DNA of 64,000 nt from Dipylidium caninum (taxonomy: Eukaryota > Platyhelminthes > Cestoda > Cyclophyllidea > Dipylidiidae), in NCBI GenBank assembly GCA_017562135.1, contig QEYB01001430.1:310001-374000 (forward strand). Direction: 5' to 3'. Positions within the stretch are counted from its first letter, which is position 1. Every line of letters begins with the position of its first letter. The notes under the pieces are model-generated. The model was not told where the DNA came from. It was given only the letters and a program-made list of their open reading frames with translations, and searched no databases. Of this stretch, positions 12,391 through 21,943 are shown one piece after another. Both the position numbers and the translations under genes were made by a program.

Positions 12391-15300
12391 TTATTTGTCG
12401 AGGGCGAATCTTTCCCGAATCTTCTGCTTCTCCTCTTCTGACAGCTTCACAGTCGTCATCAGGTCGGCCATTTCGGCGAGGCCCTGCTCGTAGGCATCCG
12501 AATTTTTGCTGAAGCTATGAAAAACATGCTACTCAAACTCTACAAGTAAGGTATTTTGCTAAAAATTTTCTAGAAGTTCGTGTGTGGTTGCACCACCATT
12601 CTAGGGCTCGCGCCCGTCAACGTCTCCTGCCATGCGTGCGTCGCTCAATGACATTCAACTTCCATAATCTCCTTTCTTCACATTATGCAATTTCTCGTTG
12701 AATAACCAAAACTTCACTCTGAATGCTCATCCGATGACCCCAAAAAGCGCCAAAATGTCAAAGCGAAGAATAGGGCAAAACACGAGGCGATCGCCCTCTC
12801 AAAAACCGCCGTCGCCGCAACAAAGTCTTCCCCCCTTCCATGCCCGCGTACGACGCCAATCGCACGGCGATTGCGGCGGTGGTATTCACGACCGCTCCGT
12901 CTTGAGGGGAATGCGAACCCACAGCGGAGTTTCCGGTCTTCGCGTTATACGCGGATCGAACTTTCCGCAATTTTTTCAGATCGCGCCAGCTTAGACCCAT
13001 TAAAAAGGCGGATTTGCGTCGCCCCAGTGGGCGAGAATTAATCGAACGACGCCAGGCGGCGCCATGGCAATCAGCGATGCTTCTGATGGCGCGTTCGCCG
13101 AGGCACAAAAGTGGGAGAGGAGGAGGAGGGAGAGGGGGAAGAGAAGTCCTCCGCCCGCGCGCCTAAACAGCTCGCTTGATGCGGTCCGGCCGGATAACCG
13201 GCCCCAATGCCAACCGGTAAGCCGGCCAGCGAAGGCTTTCACGACCCGGCGAGGCGTTCACCACCCGCGCCTCCCGCCTGGAGGGACGTCGGCCGGGACG
13301 GGGAGGCGGAGGGGCGCGGGAGCCGCCTCCCGGCGAGGCCCGTTCACGGAGAGTCGGCGGCGAAGAGGCGCGTCGACGCCTCCCGCAAGTCGGCTCTCGG
13401 CGCACGCCAGAGGTGTCACGACGCACGAGATCGGTTGCACGGGTGTGCATGCACACAAATCCTGCGCATTGTCGGCGTATCGACTTCACACAAACATCGT
13501 GGCTTGTGGGGGCGGATGCCATGGCGTCGGATGACGGTAACAGGCAAAGAAGTCGGCTGGTCCGGTGAAATTGGGTTTGCAACCGGAATAAATTGCGTGA
13601 CGAGGGAGTCGCGATGGCGGGAAGGGGAACGTGTGGCCGATGCGGAATGCTAATTCAGTGAAGAGTCACAGCGGGGGCGCTGTCGAGGTCGATCGGAGCG
13701 CCACTCCGCGGGGGGACCGAGTGAGTGGCGCGGGATTCGCCCTGAGGTTGGCCTGGCCGCAAGCCTTAGACGCATTAGAAAGTCGATGCCCGCGCTAAGA
13801 ACTACGTCCGGGTACGTCGGACCGCCTGATGCGGACTGGAGCACACTAGAGACGAAATGCGTCGCAGAGGAGCACGAGAGCAGCGGCTGCGGCAGAGCTG
13901 GAGGGACGCGGAGGAAAGAGCCTGGCCCCTTGTCCTGCGCACTCGCCAGTCTCGGCAGAGACAACTCCTCCCGCGCACACAAGTCTTACGCCTCAGACTG
14001 CGCGGACAAAGCGTGCTGCGGCCCCATTGGGGCAGCGGCTGGAAATCGCGGCCGGGCAGAGAAGGGCAGGGAGTGCAACCTACGCCTGGAGTCTTTCGAC
14101 GCGTGCGCAGCTCCTCGGTCCGTCGTAATCTCGTACGACATCGCTTGCTGGTTCTGCAATCGCGGAGGCGGGGGACGCCGGGGCACGTTGAAGGAGAGTG
14201 ACCGACGCGCGCCCGTTTCCTCGGACTCGAGGAAGCCCGAGGCCGAATCGGACGCCTCGGCCGGAGGCAGGGGTTCGGGGTCCTCGTCAATAACGAAGCC
14301 GATGCTGATTGGCTGACCGGAAGACGGAGCCACTGGCGCGATTGGCTGTCCGGCGGCGGACCAACCAGAGCCCACCGGGGCGACGGGAGCAGCTGTGGCC
14401 ACGTCTTCGCCGAAATTCCACCCTATTCTGGTCATCCTCTTCTCGTCACTGATATGTAGACAACTGCGAAAGAGATGGCAAGTGGACCCATTAAAACGGC
14501 GCCGAGGGAGCACTTTCGCCATGGGGACGCGGTGAGAGCAGGCTCTTGCGTCACACATGTGTGACGAGGGGTTCAAACACGGAGACTTCAAAAGCCCGAC
14601 CCGCGGATCAGCGATTTCTCACAGACGGCCGCCCGCTTGGGCAGGCAGGAGGCGAGACGCGTCAACTGGACGGGCTCCAGGCGACCAGCGACTGGGTGTC
14701 TCGGGGGCGTGACGCCGGTCGTGGTCGCGCCCCCAAGACGCAAGAGCCAAACGAGAGCTCTCGGGAAGGCGGTGGATCGGGTCCAACCGCATCCCAACAA
14801 GCTCGTTGGCAGCGAGGCGTCCAGGGCGAGGGACGACACCCCAGGAAGTCTTGCCACCCGCGTACACTGTGGCAGATGAATGCGAAGAAGGAGGACTAGC
14901 GGGGCGAGCGCCGAGGGCGAGGCGAGCAGCGGAGCTTTCGCCCGCCTCTCGGTCTGTTCGGCCCTCGGCTGGCCGGGGTGCAGAATGCGGGGGGCGGGGG
15001 GTGGGGGACGGAGTGCATCCCGGCAATCCCCTCGGACAGGCCACGACTTTCGTCAGAGAAATTGCGGTTCTGTCGTAGCGCAAAAGGCGAAGAAACGTCC
15101 GAGTCTTAAGACGAGGCCAATTCTTAGGGGCATCACTTCTGTCCGGTCGCCCCACCGAGCGGTCTGTCCGCCCTCACTGCCCCGCCGCGGCGCTCTCCGC
15201 CTCCTGCCCAAATGGCAGTTCCGGCAGTGCCGGATCCCCCTCCACGATGAGTCGACGGAAACCAAAAGTCGGCCTGTCCGCCCACTCCACCGCCGATTCA

Positions 15301-15413
15301 TCCAATCCATCATTCGACGGGCGTCCACGCGCTTTCACACCTCTCATGCGCCGTCCATGTGTTGCCCAACGCCCCCAACAGGCACTTTTAGGCGCGAGGA
15401 ATGCCGTGCACAC
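12391..15413 (-). CDS. 3' portion of an unrecognised, largely disordered protein
   Basis: Three minus-strand exons join in phase. The first is about 15390-15178 (donor GTGAGG; its 5' limit is uncertain). The second is 14448-13990 (acceptor ATATCAG, donor GTAAGA), and the last is 12508-12391 (acceptor CTTCAG, stop TAA at 12393-12391). The last exon is convincing: 38 codons with KNSDAYEQGLAEMADLMTTV and LSEEEKQKIRERFALDK, an amphipathic helix at the C terminus. The middle exon is rich in Pro, Ser and Ala, holds two GQPI motifs, an acidic run ending DEDPEPLPP, and RRPPPPRL, a possible SH3 ligand. The upstream exon includes ESAVEWADRPTFGF. I do not know the family. A further candidate exon ends at a GTGAGC donor near 15533, but its phase is unclear. 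Codon bias and phase agreement support a real gene. Confidence 0.55.
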
Positions 15414-18400
15414 ACCGTGCGCCGATGAGTGGCGCGGCGTGACGCGGACGCGGAGCAGTCCGGCGCGGGCGCATCGGCCACCGCCTCCTGCGGCGGACGC
15501 GGGCTTCCAGAGGGAGCAAGGAGACTCGGGTGCTCACCAAACCTTCATCAGCGGAGTAGTCGAGCAGAGTGCCGGGAGGGGTGGAGAGAAGAAAGGGGGC
15601 AGAAGGCTTCTGCCAACACTCCCAATGTTGTTGCTGTTGTTGTTGACAGAAACAAAGCACTTCGCGCGGTGGCAGGAGACAACACTCTGCTCACGGCTTG
15701 CGCACAAGCCGCTTCTTGGAGCGCACAGGCGCGAAGGCAAAACCAAGGTGGCGGAGATGAAGATGACGCAAGGCATTCCCGTTGAAATGCGGTTAGAGGA
15801 GTTGAGAGAGGTGGTTCAAGTGAGCCTGCTCAAAGGGATTCTGCTCTGAGACGAGGCGCCGTTAGCTCCTCCGCCCACACACCTCCTGACAGCCCATGAA
15901 GGGCGCCTCCCTCCGCACCGCCGCCACCCCAATCCGCCTCGACGGAGAAGGAGACGTCCTAATCATGGCCTGGAACTGCCTTATACCTACGACGCGGGAC
16001 TCGGTGCGTCCGTCACGTATATGTGACGCCAGAAACGCCGTCCTCTGTTCCCACACCACTCGCGAAAACACCGACCGGAGCTGGGAGTGCGCGCACACGG
16101 AGGCGTTGCGTGGAGCAGAGAGTCCACATATTCCTTTACACTATCTGATTCATGAGAGCGAAACGAAGTAACACGCCCACGCACATGTTCGCACATGGAC
16201 TAAGGCGAGTGCGGATCTAAACTTTACCGGCAGATGACCTGACGGGCGCGGACTAAGAAAACTCGGTTGGGGCGCAAGAGCGGAGTCTGTTGGACAAAGT
16301 CCATAGAAACACACGTGGTTTGGAGGGGCGGACATGAGGACCGAGGGAGGATGGAGTCCCATGCAAGCATCTATTCCAATTGCAAACTCTCCTGAGGCGC
16401 CTCACTTCTGACCTGGCTGACGAGAGATGTACTTTTGTTTCACAAATAAGTGCAGCAGACAGAAAAATCACATGACTACATCCACATGACACCGTCAGAC
16501 AACTGCTAGTGATGCCGCCTTTAATAGGTGCCGCTGAGGATAAAAGCTGTGTTAGCATGATCCTCGATAACACTAAACACGGGGAATTACACCACACCGG
16601 CCACGTGCATCGGCATCAGAGCCGAAAGTGCAGGCTGTTTCAATAAATCCCACTTACAAGGGTTGGTGAGGGTTTATGGCCGCGGTCCTGCCGTTATGAA
16701 GGCACAAAAACAAAGCAAATTACTTTGTTTGATGGGAACACTCAAGAGCAACCCGCTGGTGTAAGGGCGTGGCAACCCTTATTGACAGCCGAAAGTGTGA
16801 TAACACAACGCAGCAACGAGACGGTGCTGTACACATGCCTACACAATCCATTTGTCTCACCATTTTTCAATTATTGAGGCCAACGTCGGGATCTAATCGC
16901 CGAGTCCGCTCTGGTAAGGTGCGATGGTATAAAAAAGTGGTGTGCCGACGGTGGGAGGGGGATATAAATAGCGGGACACATGTCTTTGTCATTTTATTTA
17001 TTTGCAGTTCGATAAGCAACAGTGAAATATCAAAATAATAAATCGCGGCCGATTGATGGGAAGAGCATGTGATCATAAACGCCAAAATGACATCAGGTTA
17101 AGGTAATTTACGTGTCAGTGATCCGGTTAACAGCGGTATTAACTCGTAGAAATCGCAATGTACTTGTTTGAATACAGACTTAACAATTCCACATCAACGT
17201 TGGGCCAACATGGTATTGCAACGCTACCTCAAAAACATATAAAAAAAGTTCTACATACCTAAAGATCCTGAAGAAAATGCGGTAGTAAATAAAAATAGTG
17301 TGTTGATGAGTGCCGAATCCATACTTTTGGTGAGCGTTTCAACAAATTATCATTGTGTTAGCTTTCCTGCGAAGGAATCTTGACAACTAATCGCTATCGA
17401 GTGAGAAGTTTGAAATTTTTGCGTAGTTTTGGCAGGATGTATGAACCTTTTGAGTTGCGGATTTTACCAGGGCGGTAAGAGACATGCAAAAGAATTGAAA
17501 AACTGTGAGTAACAATAGGCTGACGTGCAAAAATAGACAGTAGCATCTGGCGCTGGAAAATTTGTTCAAAATTTGCGTCACTTTCCCACAAACAAACGAA
17601 ACTCACCGGCGCACCGTCTAGGCGCTGAAGAACCTACGATTAATATGTGCCGCCTGCCCTTGACCGAATCTCATGATTAGGCGTCAAGTGGCTCAACCAA
17701 ACACCAACAAATTATTTAATTGCTTAATGTTCATCACACGTCTTTAAGCTGAGTCTTCTAGGTATAAAATTTCATAACTTTTGCCGTAATTTTAACGGCC
17801 ATTTGTAACCACTAATACGGAATTGTTCTACACAAGTCTGGTATGCCAAATTAAAATCCTAATGGAAAAAATGGATTGACTAAAATCGCTCATTAAAGTA
17901 TTGAAATGCTTATCTTTATATACCGGACGCCTATTGCATACAAATATGGTGTTGATGTGTCCACCTCCCTGTCACCTTTTATAACACTAACCCCACCCCA
18001 CGTCACCAATGTCCCATGCATATATAGACCGCTGCAACGTCTCAAAAACTGCCGTATTTCCGTCATATAGCAATTATCAGGTCCATACGCTGGTTCTTAA
18101 ATCGTCTTCTGGGGGCTCTTGACCAGATGCATTGTAGCATCTACGGCGTGGCGGAAAATCGCGACTACATTCATCTTAAACTAGACAGAAGTTTTGTATT
18201 TGGATCGAGTAGAAACACAGAAGAAGGACCTGGGTGGGCTGCTGCGCAGACTTTCCCCCGCTAACATATATAAAAAACCTTAATACGAACCCACTCACTT
18301 CCTGATGCCCACATTTAACTCCAAGGTTAACGCATAGCGTCGCCCCAGTCCACAGCGTGCCTTAAACGTAAGAACAAGCGTCAATGGTCGTAACTACCTC

Positions 18401-18420
18401 CACCACTGCTTTTTTGGTAG
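15414..18420. other. Mostly AT-rich, no gene supported
   Basis: GC-rich to about 16.2 kb, then AT-rich to 18.35 kb with many short interrupted frames. TATA-like sites occur at 16929, 16963-16970 and 18267. A possible exon of the minus-strand gene may reach 15.66 kb. Confidence 0.55.
16963..16970 (+). promoter_or_regulatory. TATA-like element, no gene assigned
   Basis: TATAAATA embedded in G-rich flanks, with a second TATAAAA at 16929. The context resembles a core promoter, but the following sequence shows no coding exon. Confidence 0.3.
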
Positions 18421-18900
18421 TCACACTTCCATCTGGTGCGTGCGTGGACTGGGGCACGCAGCAGTCCACTCCGACCTGGTGCGAAACGTGGCGGACTGGT
18501 CGTGGACCTCGAAAATATTCCGCACGGCCTGCTTCTCGGCTTCCAGCTATAACACGTTCCGCACAACCAAGAGGCCTCTGCTAACCCCGACGCAATCGCC
18601 GCACATCAGCGTCACCTCGACTAGGCTGCCTCGTCGCCGGTCAAAGTACATGAAGGGAAAGTCGCGGGATTTGGAGAGCAATGCGCCTCCCCCGCCCGCA
18701 GCAGCAGCAAATACATCCCCGCCCCCCCCCGCCTCCCCCAAGAGTGTTAACAATACAAGAGGTGAGTGATTTGCGCATCATGTGCGCCTGACCGACGGCT
18801 TCTACTTTTTTTTGTATTTGCAGATGAGTGGCAGACGAAGTGCACACAACTCGCCGGAGGTCAGGAAAAAGCCTCAAATAAACGGTGCAAGTGTTTTATT
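18421..18900 (+). CDS. Unrecognised protein, 3' exon(s)
   Basis: Exon 18421-18761 lies between a TTTTTTGGTAG acceptor and a GTGAGT donor. It is open over 113 codons with G/C-ending bias and reads HTSIWCVRGLGHAAVHSDLV, then DWSWTSKIFRTACFSASSYN, then a basic and Pro-rich tail. A second exon starts at 18824 after TTTGCAG and carries a poly(A) signal at 18877. The reading frame at the end is unclear. The poly-C stretch around 18716-18739 is prone to length error, and a shift there would decide whether the protein stops at a TAA near 18747 or continues into the last exon. No family recognised; it reads like the cytoplasmic tail of a larger protein, which is inference only. Confidence 0.4.
18877..18882 (+). 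terminator. Poly(A) signal AATAAA
   Basis: AATAAA lies 53 bp into the last exon of the plus-strand gene at 18.4-18.9 kb, followed by a T-rich stretch (GTGTTTTATTATG). It is consistent with 3' end formation near 18900. Confidence 0.45.
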
Positions 18901-19333
18901 ATGACTATTATAACGGGGGGGGGAGGGGGAATGGCGAGAGGTCAGACGACACCGGCGCCATCTCGGGCGTTCCGAGCCCACCGAGAATGGCGCAATTATG
19001 TGTGCGCCCGAAATCACGGAAATGAACGGGATGGGAAGTTCATTTGGGGCCACTTCACCGTAACCCCGTGGGTTTTTTTCCTGTTGGCCGTGGCGAAAGT
19101 GAGGTGACGACTTCGGGGCTTTCACAGCCACTTCAAACGGCCAAGCAGCGGCACTAAAACCGGTGGGACCCTCGCTGTGCACGGACCTCCGCCCTCTCCT
19201 CAGCGTCGGGGGTTGAGGGACGGAGGACCAACGGACTCACCGGTGACAGACGAGGCCGCGGGTGAGCCTCGACCAGACGAAACACCCCGCAGTCGGTGGC
19301 CTCGTCGCCGCCTGACGTCGCGGACATTCGCCG

Positions 19334-19395
19334 CCTCAGCTTTGCACGCAATCAGTGTGCTTGGACAGAATGGTCGAAAAAACCACTCGCCCAGG
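19334..19395 (-). repeat. Inverted repeat, right copy
   Basis: Opposite-orientation partner of 11011-11071, about 8.3 kb away. One extra T in the T-run accounts for the length difference. Confidence 0.75.
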
Positions 19396-19856
19396 CGCCT
19401 CATACCGGCTTCTTGTGAAAGTATATTTAATAATTAATTAAAGTTACGCCTCACTTTGGAAGCATTCAGCATTCCCTCGCAGTTAGTCGTGACAGGAAGA
19501 GAGTGGACGACGGACTGAGACGCGTCTCAGCGGACCCGAGAGTCCGACCTGCCGAAGGCACCGACGGAACCGCTCTCGCAAGACTCGGTGAGTGGACTTT
19601 CGACGGTCGTCCTGGGTTGACGTCTGGCTTCCGCGAGTCGGAGAGCGGGTCCACGCGTGCACAAGTAGCACCCGCATCAGAGCAGTCCCCTTTTTCCCCC
19701 GCAATAAACAGCCTCAAGACGATCAAACAAACGGCGCCGGGTGTCCCCCTACGAGGGCGATGCAAACAAAGGAAACCCAACTGCTTCACCCCACCGCAAA
19801 CACACAATCGCCGCCCGAGTAACAATCTCCTCTGCCTGTGTATTTACTCCTCAGAC

Positions 19857-19865
19857 TATATAAAA
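19857..19865 (+). promoter_or_regulatory. TATA box of the small plus-strand gene
   Basis: TATATAAAA lies 108 bp before the ATG at 19965. A start of transcription about 30 bp downstream would give a 5' leader of roughly 75-80 nt. The assignment rests on position only. Confidence 0.5.
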
Positions 19866-19964
19866 ATTCCCTAAAGAAGACGCCCCGAAACGGCGAAATG
19901 TCTGCTCGCAGGGGAGGAGGGAGACTGGCGAGCTTCCGCGTCTTGCTTTCTCACCTTCGCTATT

Positions 19965-20915
19965 ATGGCGGGTCTGTTGGACGCCTCCAACCCCGTCTGG
20001 TACCAGCCAATCGTCAGGAGGTTGAACACGACGCTCGTCCAAAACGTGAGTCCCCTTCGGTTGCTCAGCCTCTCCGCCTGTCCAGAATGCCATTCACTTG
20101 CCTGTGGCGTGGGCTCTTCGCCCGTTTGCGACAATTCTGGCGGCGGCGGCGGCGGCGGCGCTGGAACGCGCGCTGACGGTGCAGTAGCAGCAGACTTAGT
20201 TGGGGGGGGGGGGAGGGCGGGCTGTTGGGGTGGTGTTGTTAATAAAAACGCGTCGTATGTTTTGCTGAGGAGGCGCCAGACATGGCCGCCCGAGTGACAT
20301 ACACTGGCGAAGGTGAAGGGAGCGCGGCAAGTTTCTCCCGGGAAAAAACAGGTATTTGCCCATCCATGTGCTACTGTCCCCACCCCCCCACCCGAATCCA
20401 ATCCCCAGCCCCTTCGGGAGTGGCGTGGAGGTGGTCATCATCTCCCTCCACACCACACCACACCACCCCGCCCCGCCCCGCCCAGCCCAGCCTAGTAATG
20501 GACACAAAAAGTGATCGCGGCCAGACCAAATTGCGGAATAACGCCGAGACCCGTGGTTAGCTAATCTACTTCAGTAGAAAAAAAAAAAACGCTCGCGCTT
20601 CAACCTCCCCCACCCCCCGCCCCACCTGCCCTCGCGTGTTCATCCCACCGAGGCGCATCGGAAATCGATGGCCCCGATGAGTCAGCAGAGGTGATGCAGC
20701 GGTGACGGCGTCTGTTGATGCCTTGCCAGGCCTACTACGCGAAGTGTCTGGTGGACAGCCCCATCTGCAGCATCGAGTGCCGCGGGGTGGCGTACGGGGC
20801 GGGGCTGCGGCCGGAGGCGGCCAGGGAGAACGCGCGCTACTACGCCTCCGCGACGGGGGACCACCGCTGCGGCTACTTCGTCGGCCAGTGCACCATCCGC
20901 CAGTACAGCAAATGA
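19965..20915 (+). CDS. Uncharacterised 88-residue cysteine-containing protein, two exons
   Basis: I do not recognise this protein. Exon 1 (19965-20045) encodes 27 residues starting MAGLLDASNPVWYQPIVRRL and ends at a GTGAGT donor in phase 0. Exon 2 (20730-20915) follows a TTGCCAG acceptor and encodes 61 residues with strongly G/C-ending codons, then TGA. The second exon has five Cys (two in CLVDSPIC, then SIEC, HRCG and GQC) and the stretches YGAGLRPEAARENARYYASA and RCGYFVGQCTIRQYSK. No signal peptide or membrane segment is evident; the length suggests a small soluble or organellar protein. A TATA box lies 108 bp upstream of the ATG. The gene converges on aconitase, with about 880 bp between the two stop codons. 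The phase match, codon bias and promoter support a real gene. Function unknown. Confidence 0.65.
20139..20160. repeat. GGC trinucleotide repeat
   Basis: Lies in the intron of the small plus-strand gene. Confidence 0.85.
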
Positions 20916-21796
20916 CGCGACATCCCGCCTCCTCTCCCCACCCCCCCCCTCGGTGGTGGGCGGTCCCTCTTCTGTCAGCATGCAACATCCGGAGAATACT
21001 ATGCGCACAAACGGGTAATGGTGCTTCTTCTCTGCCCAAGACGCGTCCAAAACCGATTTGACCGGGGGTGGGGGCGGGGGGCTCACTCGCCCGCCCGCTG
21101 GCCGGCCATGTCGTCTCGAGCTCCGTCTCTTGGTAGGGGCAGCAGGCCCTCGGGCCACGTGAAGTAATGCGCGGCACCGCGTCAACCATCATGAAATGTC
21201 GCCTTCAAAGACGTAAAATCCCCTTTTGGAGGGGCAGAGGGGGGGGGGCGAGGAGGAGGAGGGACAAACGAGATGGCGAGGATAGCGGAGGCGTCAAGGT
21301 CGATCACGTGACTGGCCGGGGAGACGGCAAAACACCGCCCGAGTGACTAACATAGAGAGCGGCCTCACGGTGGCCACCTTGAGGCCGTGAAAGCGCCAAA
21401 ACGGCCAGTGAATCAGTCGCTTCACGGCCGCGTCGACAACAAAGGCGCAAACACAGAGCCTCAGGTGCGGCGGGGCCTCCCCCTTCACCTCCTCCTTCCG
21501 GAAGGAGCGTAGGCGAGGGGGAGGGGGAGGGAGAGGCTGTTTGACGGCGGGCGTTCAGTGAGCGCGAGACCCGTCCGTGCGAGGATGGCGCGCAGTGGAG
21601 GAGTACTCGAGTCAGGTGTATTTCAAAGAGGCCACAATGGAAAAGCAGTGGAGTAGACGGAAGGGGGGCGCGATGAGGGGCGTGGCGGGTGCTACTACGT
21701 CAAAGAGATGACGGCTAGGCGACGTACTACGAACCTAACTGGCGCTGGGGGGGTGGGGGGTGGGGGGTGGGGAGGAGGCGGCGGCGGCGGCAAGCC
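20916..21796. other. Intergenic spacer between convergent genes
   Basis: Separates the stop of the small plus-strand gene from the stop of aconitase. It has G-runs near 21240 and 21750 and no coding signal. No clear AATAAA on either strand close to the two stops. Confidence 0.6.
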
Positions 21797-21943
21797 CTAG
21801 GACCGCGAGGCGCTCGCCTCCTCCTTCATGTGGTTGAGGGCGCTGCCGGCTCTGAACCAGGCCAACTGTTTGGCGTTGAAGGTGTGGGCCAGTTCAATCT
21901 CCTCCGTCGAGCCGTCCGCGTGCGTCAGGCGACATCGGACCAA
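21797..21943 (-). CDS. ACO2: Aconitase exon 9 and stop codon
   Basis: Forty-eight codons plus TAG at 21799-21797. It contains the family signature [20 protein letters not shown] near the C terminus. The acceptor is TTTCCAG. I did not find a clear AATAAA close downstream. Confidence 0.95.
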   Translation of the reverse strand: MVRCRLTHADGSTEEIELAHTFNAKQLAWFRAGSALNHMKEEASASRS

